NCBI GenBank assembly: GCA_021836665.1
Contig: JAKBHQ010000062.1
Span: 1 to 12,988 of the forward strand
Direction of reading: 5' to 3'
Length of the DNA: 12,988 nt
Source: Thermoplasmata archaeon
GTDB lineage: Bacteria; Actinomycetota; Acidimicrobiia; Acidimicrobiales; Acidimicrobiaceae
The notes beneath the pieces are model-generated. The model was not told where the DNA came from, did no database searches, and was given only the letters and a program-made list of their open reading frames with translations. The first letter of the stretch is position 1, and every line of letters begins with the position of its first letter. Shown here in pieces: positions 1 through 6,864 of the stretch. Position numbers and translations under genes: made by a program.

Positions 1-605
1 GCCCAGTGTTTTCAGCTGGCCATGATTTTGCGGACATGGCCGGAGCGGATATCAGCTTCATGCGCACCCTGTTGACAACCTGTACCGAAATGATGACCCT
101 CCTGCAGAGTATTCCGCAACCGACAATCGCCAAGGTGCATGCCTTAGCCACCGCCGCCGGCTGCCAATTAGTGGCTTCGTGTGATTTAGCTGTGGCGGCT
201 AAGTCGGCTGGATTTGCGACACCAGGAGGAAAGGGCGGATGGTATTGTCACACTCCTTTGGTGGCGGTGGCTAGAAACGTCGGACGGAAAAGAGCCTTCG
301 AGATGGGTATGTGCGGCGACGTAATCGATGCAGAAACGGCCCAGCAATGGGGACTTATAAATTATGCGGTCGAAGACGATAAGCTGGAAGAAGCGGTTAT
401 TTCCCTGCTGAAAAGGGCGACTCGAGGATCAACCTATTCGAAAGCGGTAGGCAAGGCGATGATGTATCGTCAAATGGACCTTGGTCAAAGGGACGCCTAT
501 TCATTAGCCATTGAGGCAATGGCTGGCGCATCTCAGAGCCAAGACGCCCAGGAAGGAATGTCTGCGTTTCTGGAGAAGCGTTCGGCGAAGTGGGTCGGGA
601 GGTAA
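1..605 (+). CDS. Enoyl-CoA hydratase/isomerase family protein, ECHDC3-like (5' end outside window)
   Basis: The reading frame is open from the window edge, so this is the C-terminal ~200 residues of a crotonase-fold protein. Counting from the GTG at position 6, the first oxyanion-hole segment FSAGHD is at residues 2-7, followed by LATAAGCQLVASCDLAV (47-63) and FATPG (70-74). In classical enoyl-CoA hydratase the two catalytic glutamates lie in GGGCEL and FGQPE; here those positions are Gln54 and Gly74. The same substitutions occur in the ECHDC3 subgroup, which this sequence resembles along its whole length, including the C-terminal QEGMSAFLEKR. A role in acyl-CoA metabolism is likely, but plain hydratase activity is doubtful. 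The true start lies upstream of the window; the GTG at 6 is not a credible start because it falls inside the fold. The next gene is about 290 bp away, so this gene probably ends its own transcription unit. Confidence 0.88.
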   Translation, partial: PVFSAGHDFADMAGADISFMRTLLTTCTEMMTLLQSIPQPTIAKVHALATAAGCQLVASCDLAVAAKSAGFATPGGKGGWYCHTPLVAVARNVGRKRAFEMGMCGDVIDAETAQQWGLINYAVEDDKLEEAVISLLKRATRGSTYSKAVGKAMMYRQMDLGQRDAYSLAIEAMAGASQSQDAQEGMSAFLEKRSAKWVGR

Positions 606-622
606 GCGACAACTACTGCGGT

Positions 623-640
623 CTGGCTGGGCTATGCCAG
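623..640 (+). terminator. Possible weak hairpin after the crotonase gene
   Basis: CTGGC (623-627) pairs with GCCAG (636-640) across an 8-nt loop, 18 nt after the stop codon. No T-run follows directly, so it is at best a weak or Rho-assisted terminator. Its position is the main support. Confidence 0.25.
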
Positions 641-720
641 TGTAAGTCGAATTTAATATCCGATTTGGCTTCTTTGTAGGAATATTCTTTTGCATTAACT
701 AGCAGTTCAAAAATCATTTA

Positions 721-736
721 CAACAAGTGGTTGTTG
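721..736. repeat. Short inverted repeat CAACAA/TTGTTG
   Basis: CAACAA (721-726) and TTGTTG (731-736) flank GTGG, in the 290-bp space between the crotonase and phasin-like genes. A partly related TTGAACAA follows near 747. It could be an operator or may be chance; no family of sites is recognised. Confidence 0.3.
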
Positions 737-774
737 CTGGGCCTGTTGAACAATATCGGATAGCTGGTAAGTCA

Positions 775-809
775 GCCCCGCTGGACAAAAAACCACCTTC
801 GAGCGGGGC
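775..809 (+). repeat. GC-rich 8-bp inverted repeat upstream of the phasin-like gene
   Basis: GCCCCGCT (775-782) and AGCGGGGC (802-809) are perfect inverted repeats with a 19-nt loop containing an A6 run. It is the strongest hairpin in this intergenic region and lies 85 nt before the ATG at 895. No T-run follows, so it is not a classical terminator. It could be a terminator remnant, a leader RNA element or a protein-binding site. Confidence 0.4.
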
Positions 810-880
810 CGCTGGTTTCATGGCGTAATTGGATAATAAGACTTTGGAGGTTGTCCTAGCGAAGGTCGGCGTATTTAGGC

Positions 881-886
881 TATCCT
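881..886 (+). promoter_or_regulatory. Candidate -10 box of a leaderless promoter for the phasin-like gene
   Basis: TATCCT ends 8 nt before the ATG at 895, and no Shine-Dalgarno sequence is present. An overlapping TAGGCT (876-881) with TTGTCC 19 nt upstream (851-856) is an alternative promoter. Actinobacteria often use a TAnnnT box that places the transcript start at the start codon. Inferred from spacing only. Confidence 0.35.
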
Positions 887-894
887 TTGGTGTT

Positions 895-1620
895 ATGGCG
901 CAACAAAAAGATCTCTTTCAGAAGTTTGCAGATACCTGGATGTCGACCGCGAAGCTGTCCCAGGCTCGCTTTGAGGAATTAGTAAAAGAGCTTCAGCATG
1001 CGGGTGAAGTCCAGCGAGAGCGGATCAACGCTGCTGCCGAGGAGATGTTGGAGAAGTCCAAAAAGTCATCTGAGGCACTCGCCGAGATGATTAGGAAAGA
1101 AGTTGAAAGGCAGGCCAAGGCGATTGGTCTGGTTCGGGCGGATGAGCTTCAAAAGCTATTCGAGAAGTTTATGAGCCAGTACATGGGTACGTTCTCCAAG
1201 AAGCAGAAGGCGGACAAAGACGCCAAGCCGACTAAGGATGACAAGCCAACCAAAGAGGAAAAAGCTGCTTCGGGAGACAATTCAACCGAAAAAGCAGAGG
1301 CTAATGCCTCGGCCACTGCAAAGGAAAAGTCCGACTCAGCGAAGGATTCTGCATCTAAGACGACTTCGCCTAAGGCCACGACTGCTAAACCAGCTGCAAC
1401 GAGGACAACTTCGGCAAGAGCGTCGGCGACAAGAGCCACCGCGGCAAGAGCAGCGGCGCCAAAACCTCCAACTGAAAAAGATTCCGCCGCAAAGTCAGCC
1501 GCCCCGCGCCCAGCTGCGCGCAGAAGGCCGGCGGCCGCCCCCAAAGCCACAGAAGCCGAGAGTTCTTCGGCAGCTACGCCGACGCCTGCGGAGACCGATA
1601 ATACATCCAACCCGTCATAG
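895..1620 (+). CDS. Phasin-like coiled-coil protein with Lys/Ala-rich histone-like tail
   Basis: The predicted protein has 241 residues from the ATG at 895. Residues 1-100 are strongly helical and charged (KDLFQKFADTW, then RFEELVKELQHAGEVQRERI, then EEMLEKSKKSSEALAEMIRKE). They resemble the actinobacterial 'polyhydroxyalkanoate synthesis regulator phasin' family, which is often encoded near tlyA. Residues 101-241 are low-complexity, rich in Lys, Ala, Thr, Pro and Arg, and look like histone-H1-type tails. The N-terminal domain could bind a granule, envelope or partner protein; the basic tail suggests nucleic-acid or polyanion binding. Both roles are inference. A longer TTG-started reading from 829 exists, but its extra 22 residues do not fit the family, whose members begin just before a DLFQK-like motif. 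The following gene, tlyA, starts 46 nt downstream. No phaC-type synthase is visible in the window. Confidence 0.72.
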   Translation: MAQQKDLFQKFADTWMSTAKLSQARFEELVKELQHAGEVQRERINAAAEEMLEKSKKSSEALAEMIRKEVERQAKAIGLVRADELQKLFEKFMSQYMGTFSKKQKADKDAKPTKDDKPTKEEKAASGDNSTEKAEANASATAKEKSDSAKDSASKTTSPKATTAKPAATRTTSARASATRATAARAAAPKPPTEKDSAAKSAAPRPAARRRPAAAPKATEAESSSAATPTPAETDNTSNPS

Positions 1621-1666
1621 CTCCTTGCGGGGGAGAGTGATAGCAAAGATGGTTCGGTAAGTCAGA

Positions 1667-2491
1667 TTGTCTAAAGGGTCAACCAGGCTTGACCAGGCTC
1701 TGGTCGAACGTGGCTTGGCTTTGAGCCGTGCCATGGCACAGGAGTTAATCGGATCGGGTCAAGTCCTAGTTAACGGGTCTACAGCCGAGAAAGCTGCGCG
1801 CAGGATTTTTCGATCTGATCAGCTAGCGGTGGCGAAGAAGAATCGTTTTGTGGGTAGGGGAGGCGAAAAACTAGAGGGAGCTCTTGATGAGTTTGGGCTG
1901 ACCCCGGCTGGGTGGACCTGTATGGATATAGGTTCCTCAACGGGCGGCTTTGTCGACTGCCTACTGCAAAGGGGCGCCGAGCTCGTAGTCGCAATTGATG
2001 TGGGACGAGCCCAACTCGATAGTCGACTTAGGAGCGACCAACGGGTCCTAGTTCTTGAACAGACCGATATTCGGGGATTTGTCCCAGTTGATCCGGTTCC
2101 CAAAAGTTACGACTTGGTGACGGCGGACCTTTCGTTCATTTCTATTCGTTCAGTTGTTGATGACCTCTATCGGATTTGCCGCCCAAATAGCCACTGCCAT
2201 CTAGTTCTGTTAGTAAAACCCCAATTTGAAGTTGGGCACCGGGACGCTTCTAGGGCTAAGGGGGTAATTAAAGATCCTTCTTTGTGGGGTTCAGTTCTTC
2301 TTGACGCAGCAGAGTTGCTTAGAGGGGTCGGATTTCGAGTTGGAGGGATGACACCCTCTAGGCTACGCGGCGCTGCTGGGAATCAAGAGTTCTTCATTTG
2401 TGCGACAGTCGATACCGTCGAAACGATAGATCATTTTTCGTTCGATGCACTGGTAGATTCGGCTGTGGCCGCCGTCCCTAATCGGCCATAA
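1667..2491 (+). CDS. tlyA: TlyA family rRNA (cytidine-2'-O)-methyltransferase
   Basis: 274 residues, the usual length for TlyA. In characterised actinobacterial homologues the enzyme methylates the ribose 2'-O of cytidines in 16S and 23S rRNA, using S-adenosylmethionine, and affects capreomycin sensitivity. An S4 RNA-binding domain occupies about residues 5-65 (RLDQALVERGLALSRAMAQ). It is followed by an FtsJ-like Rossmann methyltransferase domain with the SAM-binding motif DIGSSTGGF (87-95). The Lys-Asp-Lys-Glu catalytic set is present as K68, D154 (TADLSF), K184 (LVKPQFE) and E241 (GNQEFF). The start is a TTG 46 nt after the phasin-like stop, with only a weak GGTAAG-like ribosome site. It gives the family N-terminus, a few residues before RLD. 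It is probably co-transcribed with the phasin-like gene. Nothing looks damaged. Confidence 0.95.
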   Translation: MSKGSTRLDQALVERGLALSRAMAQELIGSGQVLVNGSTAEKAARRIFRSDQLAVAKKNRFVGRGGEKLEGALDEFGLTPAGWTCMDIGSSTGGFVDCLLQRGAELVVAIDVGRAQLDSRLRSDQRVLVLEQTDIRGFVPVDPVPKSYDLVTADLSFISIRSVVDDLYRICRPNSHCHLVLLVKPQFEVGHRDASRAKGVIKDPSLWGSVLLDAAELLRGVGFRVGGMTPSRLRGAAGNQEFFICATVDTVETIDHFSFDALVDSAVAAVPNRP

Positions 2492-2505
2492 GATGCACGT
2501 TGGTG

Positions 2506-2517
2506 ATTCAATTGAAT
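2506..2517. repeat. 12-bp perfect AT-rich palindrome upstream of nadK
   Basis: ATTCAATTGAAT is its own reverse complement. It lies in the 120-bp tlyA-nadK gap, 95 nt before nadK. It could be a dimeric regulator site; only one copy was seen. Confidence 0.35.
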
Positions 2518-2599
2518 TGCCAATTAAGTGTCGGCTGCTCCAAATTATTTCTTGAAGTAAGGCGCCAGGAAGATTAGGTAGTTGTTTGCTCGTGGAAGC

Positions 2600-2605
2600 T
2601 AGGTT
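2600..2605 (+). promoter_or_regulatory. Candidate -10 box of a leaderless nadK promoter
   Basis: TAGGTT lies exactly 6 nt before the nadK GTG at 2612, and no purine-rich Shine-Dalgarno stretch separates them. This spacing would place the transcript start at or next to the GTG. No clear -35 is seen. Inferred from spacing. Confidence 0.38.
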
Positions 2606-2611
2606 TGTGCC

Positions 2612-3478
2612 GTGACCACAGTTGGGTTTGTTGTACACCCGAATAGAAGTGAGGCCAAAGAACTAGCCGCGAGTTCAAAGAAGCTGCTGGAGTCGCTCGG
2701 CCACAGCGTCGTCTATCTTGAGGACAATCCAAGCGCAGTGGAGCAATGCCAGTTAATCCTCAGCCTCGGCGGCGATGGCACCATGCTACGTGCGGTCGAG
2801 ATTGGATCACTGTGGGAACTTCCAATACTTGGTGTAAACCTGGGTAGGCTGGGTTACCTCACCGAGATTGAACCCAAGGATCTTGGCACGGCGTTGGCTA
2901 GGTACTTTGGAGGAGATTATCGAATCCAAAGAAGAATGACTTTGTCGGTTACTGTCACTGGCAATCCGGAGCTCCATTCGGCCTGGGGCCGCCACGATGA
3001 CGATCTGAGACCAATTCGAAACGCTACCGCTCTTAATGAACTGGTTGTCGAAAGGTTGCATTCGGGACACGTTATTCAGGTTTCGGTCGAAATAGCGGGT
3101 ACTCACTTTTTGCGCTATGACACTGATGGGCTGATCGTAGCCACTCCCACCGGATCAACGGGATACAATCTCTCCGCCAGGGGACCGATAGCTTCGCCGA
3201 CCTTGGAGGCGATACTTTTGACGCCGATATCGCCTCATATGCTCTTTGATCGATCCATGTTATTGGCTCCTACAGAAAGCATCGAGTTGAAGATGTGTGA
3301 TGGCCCGCCCGCTTCTGTGATGATCGATGGACAAAACGTCGCAACTATTTCCAGTGGGGATTCCGTCCTTTGCAAAAGGGCCACTAGGAGTGCTCACTTG
3401 ATTACATTTGACAATCGGCGCTTCCATGAGATCCTCAAGGTTAAGTTCGGTTTGGACTCCAAAGAGATGGGGGTTTAG
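2612..3478 (+). CDS. nadK: NAD kinase
   Basis: 288 residues, normal for bacterial NAD kinase (PpnK), the cytosolic enzyme that phosphorylates NAD to NADP. The hallmark GGDGT motif is at 53-57 (LSLGGDGTML), followed by VNLGRLGYLTE (75-85), the NE pair at 142-143 (ALNELVVER), and the glycine-rich conserved block TPTGSTGYNLSA (178-189). SPTLEAILLTPISPH (195-209) is also typical. One residue is odd: the block usually continues SAGGP, and here it reads SARGP with Arg190. The GTG start directly follows a TAGGTT box and has no ribosome site, so a leaderless message is possible. recN begins 3 nt after the stop, so the two genes are almost certainly one operon, as in many actinobacteria. Confidence 0.96.
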   Translation: MTTVGFVVHPNRSEAKELAASSKKLLESLGHSVVYLEDNPSAVEQCQLILSLGGDGTMLRAVEIGSLWELPILGVNLGRLGYLTEIEPKDLGTALARYFGGDYRIQRRMTLSVTVTGNPELHSAWGRHDDDLRPIRNATALNELVVERLHSGHVIQVSVEIAGTHFLRYDTDGLIVATPTGSTGYNLSARGPIASPTLEAILLTPISPHMLFDRSMLLAPTESIELKMCDGPPASVMIDGQNVATISSGDSVLCKRATRSAHLITFDNRRFHEILKVKFGLDSKEMGV

Positions 3479-3481
3479 GGG

Positions 3482-5083
3482 TTGCTCTCTGTATTGAGGG
3501 TGATGAATCTTGGGGTAATAGGTGAGGTCGAAATGGACCTTCCCGGTGGTTTGATCGCCTTGACCGGGGAGACGGGCGCGGGGAAGACCATGATAGTCAG
3601 CGCCATCGAGCTTCTTTTGGGTTCGAAAGCTACTCCCGAAATGATCCGAGAAGGCGAGGAGTCAGCAGAGGTAACTGGTCTGTTTAGCGACGGTGAGTCC
3701 GAATTGGTACTACGTAGGGAGATAAACAGGTCGGGGAGATCCAAGGCTTATATCGATGGCAAGCTTGTTTCCGCCGCTGAGATCTCAGAAGTGTGTCAAA
3801 ACATGGTCGAGCTTTTCTCGCAGAACTTGAGCACAAGCCTTTCCAAAGCTCAAATACAGCAAGAACTAGTCGATTCATTTGGGTCAATTGATACAAGAGA
3901 GTTAAAGCGGCTCCTTCTTGCTGAAAAGGAAACGAGTGCTCGTCTTGATGAACTTACCCAAACTGAGTCACTCCGATTACAGAGACTTGACCTGCTCGGT
4001 TTCCAGATCGATGAGATTGGTCGACTATTGCCCATTGAGCCAGATGAAGATGATCGGCTTGAAGCAGAGATAGCTATCCTTTCTCGAGTTGATGAGATCA
4101 GAAGGGCTGCTTCCATGGGATTGGAGGCGATTAGCACTGATCGAGGAACTGGCTCTGGCAGGGATCTAATCGCTGGCTCACTTCATTGGCTTTCAGCGGA
4201 TGGTACGTTTTCGAAGGTGGTAGATCGGATTCGCTCGGTCGTGGTGGAGCTAGATGACATAGCGAGTGAGCTTGGGGAATTTCTGGATGGTCTTGACGAA
4301 GACCCGGAGAGGCTCGACTATCTGAGGCGCAGACTATTAGTGATCAACGAAGTCAAAAGAAAGTATGGTCCTACTCTTCCTGAGGTGCTAGGTCACCATG
4401 AAAAGGCGACTTTAGAGTTTGAGGAGTTGAATAATTTTGATGCCTCGCGCGATTCGTTACTGAGTCGACTTGCCGAGATTAGGGAAGAACTGGCCAAAGA
4501 ACAGGCTTTGGTCAGATCAGCTCGTGCCGAATCGGCCAGCGCCGTTTCACTAAAGGTGGAGGAGTATCTCCGTGAACTCAGGCTTGCTAATGCCAGGTTC
4601 AGGGTCGATCTTTCTCCGGCACCAGACGGATCACCAGTTAATTTCATGTTTAGCGCAAATCCTGGCATGGCCCTCCAACTGCTGTCAAAGGTGGCATCGG
4701 GTGGTGAAATGTCACGAGTGATGTTGTCGGTGTGTCTTGTCGCCGCACGTCTCGCTGCTACGATGGTATTCGACGAAATAGATGCAGGAATCGGTGGTGA
4801 AACGGCTTTGCACGTTGGCCGGGCTCTTTCTCGATTATCGAAGGACCGCCAAGTAATAGTCGTCACTCACCTTCCTCAGGTAGCAGCGTTCGCAGACTTC
4901 CAATATGTTGTGGAAAAGGAACTGGGATCCGGTCGCGCCGACACTTCGGTTCGCCCCGTTGTCTCTTCTGAGAGGATAAGCGAGGTCGCGAGAATGCTTT
5001 CTGGTCAGTCGGCCTCTGAAGCGGCTCTGCGACATGCTTCGGAACTGTTGGAACTGGCGAGAGTGACGAGGAAATCGACATAG
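3482..5083 (+). CDS. recN: DNA repair protein RecN
   Basis: 533 residues, slightly short for RecN, the SMC-like ATPase that helps repair double-strand breaks. The N-terminal half-ATPase has Walker A GETGAGKT (29-36). A coiled-coil middle follows (roughly 140-375), then the C-terminal half with signature LSKVASGGEMSR (401-412), Walker B TMVFDEIDAGIGG (427-439) with Asp431/Glu432, and the switch histidine in VVTHLPQ (His463). The odd region is 109-126: RecN proteins normally carry an HGQHxHQ motif after the DIH-like strand, but here it reads VELFSQNLSTSLSKAQIQ. One Gln (Gln114) remains in a position that could serve as the Q-loop, and the histidines are absent. The TTG start 3 nt after nadK matches the family N-terminus (LRVMNLGVI) and implies translational coupling. 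Identity as RecN is secure. Confidence 0.95.
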   Translation: MLSVLRVMNLGVIGEVEMDLPGGLIALTGETGAGKTMIVSAIELLLGSKATPEMIREGEESAEVTGLFSDGESELVLRREINRSGRSKAYIDGKLVSAAEISEVCQNMVELFSQNLSTSLSKAQIQQELVDSFGSIDTRELKRLLLAEKETSARLDELTQTESLRLQRLDLLGFQIDEIGRLLPIEPDEDDRLEAEIAILSRVDEIRRAASMGLEAISTDRGTGSGRDLIAGSLHWLSADGTFSKVVDRIRSVVVELDDIASELGEFLDGLDEDPERLDYLRRRLLVINEVKRKYGPTLPEVLGHHEKATLEFEELNNFDASRDSLLSRLAEIREELAKEQALVRSARAESASAVSLKVEEYLRELRLANARFRVDLSPAPDGSPVNFMFSANPGMALQLLSKVASGGEMSRVMLSVCLVAARLAATMVFDEIDAGIGGETALHVGRALSRLSKDRQVIVVTHLPQVAAFADFQYVVEKELGSGRADTSVRPVVSSERISEVARMLSGQSASEAALRHASELLELARVTRKST

Positions 5084-5127
5084 TGGTGTCATATTCGCAA
5101 GCTGATCATCTTGAATTGTCGAGTTAT

Positions 5128-5151
5128 GTCGGGAGAAGATAGCATCCCGAC
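5128..5151 (+). promoter_or_regulatory. Hairpin between recN and pyrG
   Basis: GTCGGGA (5128-5134) and TCCCGAC (5145-5151) form a perfect 7-bp stem with a 10-nt loop, about 45 nt after recN and 43 nt before pyrG. No T-run follows. It could be a weak recN terminator or a leader element for pyrG. CTP-sensing attenuation of pyrG is known in some Gram-positive bacteria, but the initiating-G run used there is not seen here. Confidence 0.4.
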
Positions 5152-5182
5152 GCGCTGGTATGGTTTGTGTAATTTTGTGAAT

Positions 5183-5187
5183 GGAGA
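5183..5187 (+). promoter_or_regulatory. Ribosome binding site deciding the pyrG TTG start
   Basis: GGAGA ends 6 nt before the TTG at 5194. It supports TTG as the start and gives the invariant N-terminus MAKHIFVTGG. A TATGGT box lies upstream at 5159-5164. Confidence 0.6.
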
Positions 5188-5193
5188 TGGGTT

Positions 5194-6864
5194 TTGGCGA
5201 AGCATATTTTTGTAACGGGTGGCGTGGCCAGCTCGCTAGGCAAAGGAATAACTGCTTCGTCCCTTGGGAGGCTTCTCAAGCAGCGGGGATTGAAGGTGGT
5301 GCTTCAAAAGCTAGACCCTTATATCAACGTCGATCCTGGCACTATGAACCCCTTTGAACACGGCGAGGTATTCGTGACCGACGATGGGTCTGAGACCGAC
5401 CTCGACTTGGGTCACTATGAGAGATTCGTAGACGTCTCTTTGAGGAGACCCTCGTCGGTTACCACCGGGTCAATTTACCAGGCAGTCATTGCCAGGGAGC
5501 GGAAAGGTGACTACCTCGGCAAGACCGTCCAGGTTATACCCCACGTTACCGACGAAATAAAAGCTCGTATCAAGGCTATCGCCACCGATGATGTCGATGT
5601 GGTAATTACCGAAGTCGGCGGTACCGTCGGCGATATTGAGATCCTCCCTTTCTTGGAGGCGATTCGCCAGTTTAGAAAGGATGTCGGCAGGAGCAATGTG
5701 TGTTATATACACCTGACGCTCATTCCGTATCTTGGTACTTCTGGAGAGCAGAAAACTAAGCCTACCCAGCATTCTGTTACCGAACTCCGGTCTAGGGGTA
5801 TTCAGCCCGACGTTATCGTTACTCGATCCGACAAGCCGCTAGCCCAAGGCCTCAAAGAGAAGATCTCAATGCTCGCCGATGTCAATGAAGCTGCGGTGGT
5901 GTCAGCGGTCGATCTAGACAACATCTATCGGGTTCCTCAAGCCCTTCATGAAGAGGGGCTGGATGACTACGTTTTGGAACTTCTCCAGTTCAACAAGGAT
6001 AACTATCCACTGGACCTTACAGTTTGGAATGCCATGGCCGAAAAGGCCGCTAATCCCAAGCGGGCCGTCAAGATCGGGATAATAGGTAAATACATCAACC
6101 TTGCCGATGCCTACTTGTCCGTGGTGGAGGCGCTCAAACATGGCGGACTTTTCTATGACACAAAAGTGGACATCGAGTTAATATCGGCCGAGCAGATTAC
6201 TCCGATGCTAGCGGCGAGTTCCCTAGCGGGCTTGGATGCAATAGTGATCCCTGGTGGGTTCGGGAACAGGGGTATCGAAGGGAAGATAGCGGCGGCTAGC
6301 TATTCGAGAGAACGCGGACTCCCTTGCCTTGGTATTTGCCTTGGCCTACAGACGATGGTTATCGACGTCGCGCGTAATGTCGTCGGCCTAGAAGGAGCTC
6401 ACTCTAGGGAGTTCAGCGAAGAAAGCCAATACCCAGTTATCGACCTGATGGAGGAGCAGCGCTCGGTTGCCAACATGGGTGGGACGATGAGACTTGGGGC
6501 ATACGTGGCGAGGCTTACACCCGGAACTCAAGTGGCAAAGATTTACGGGGAAGAGATCGTTTCGGAGAGGCACCGCCATAGGTTTGAGGTCAATCCGAGA
6601 TACAAGCAAAGGCTCGAGGATGCGGGCTTGGTTTGTTCGGGCCTGTCACCCGATGGATCCTTGGTCGAATTCATCGAACTTCCAGGACACCCTTACTGGA
6701 TAGGGACTCAAGCTCACCCAGAGTTTAAATCACGACCGGACCGACCCCACCCACTGTTTCGAGAGCTGGTGGCAGCTGCACTATCCTATTCGGCCAGGGA
6801 GTCGACGAGCGAAGGTTCCGGCTCGGAATCCGACGAGTTCCAAAGTGTAAGGGTTCCCTTGTGA
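5194..6864 (+). CDS. pyrG: CTP synthase (glutamine hydrolysing)
   Basis: 556 residues, full length. CTP synthase makes CTP from UTP, ATP and glutamine in the cytosol, the last step of pyrimidine nucleotide synthesis. The synthetase domain starts with the P-loop-like TGGVASSLGKG (8-18) and contains the conserved LDPYINVDPGTM (40-51) and the GEVFVTDDGSETDLDLGHYE stretch (57-76). The class I glutamine amidotransferase domain covers about 292-530, with PGGFGNRG (353-360), nucleophile Cys382 in LGICLGLQ, the HRHRFEVN segment (460-467), and the His508/Glu510 pair in AHPEFKSRP. The last 25 residues are a variable Ser/Glu-rich tail. The TTG start is backed by a GGAGA site 6 nt upstream. The stop overlaps the next start by 4 nt (GTGA), so the Nudix gene is coupled to it. 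Confidence 0.98.
   Translation: MAKHIFVTGGVASSLGKGITASSLGRLLKQRGLKVVLQKLDPYINVDPGTMNPFEHGEVFVTDDGSETDLDLGHYERFVDVSLRRPSSVTTGSIYQAVIARERKGDYLGKTVQVIPHVTDEIKARIKAIATDDVDVVITEVGGTVGDIEILPFLEAIRQFRKDVGRSNVCYIHLTLIPYLGTSGEQKTKPTQHSVTELRSRGIQPDVIVTRSDKPLAQGLKEKISMLADVNEAAVVSAVDLDNIYRVPQALHEEGLDDYVLELLQFNKDNYPLDLTVWNAMAEKAANPKRAVKIGIIGKYINLADAYLSVVEALKHGGLFYDTKVDIELISAEQITPMLAASSLAGLDAIVIPGGFGNRGIEGKIAAASYSRERGLPCLGICLGLQTMVIDVARNVVGLEGAHSREFSEESQYPVIDLMEEQRSVANMGGTMRLGAYVARLTPGTQVAKIYGEEIVSERHRHRFEVNPRYKQRLEDAGLVCSGLSPDGSLVEFIELPGHPYWIGTQAHPEFKSRPDRPHPLFRELVAAALSYSARESTSEGSGSESDEFQSVRVPL

Noticed and set aside
6..8. GTG at 6 as the true start of the crotonase-family gene
   Set aside because: It falls within the first oxyanion-hole motif, and the frame is open to the window edge, so the N-terminal part lies outside.
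829..894. TTG start at 829 giving a 263-residue phasin-like protein
   Set aside because: The extra 22 residues do not resemble the family N-terminus and the TTG has no ribosome site; the ATG at 895 directly precedes the conserved KDLFQK segment.
1149..1660. Long frames in other registers across the phasin-like tail (- strand 1149-1646, + strand 1238-1660)
   Set aside because: They mirror the low-complexity GC-biased tail and encode Ala/Val/Leu or Arg/Pro/Gln strings with no recognisable domain.
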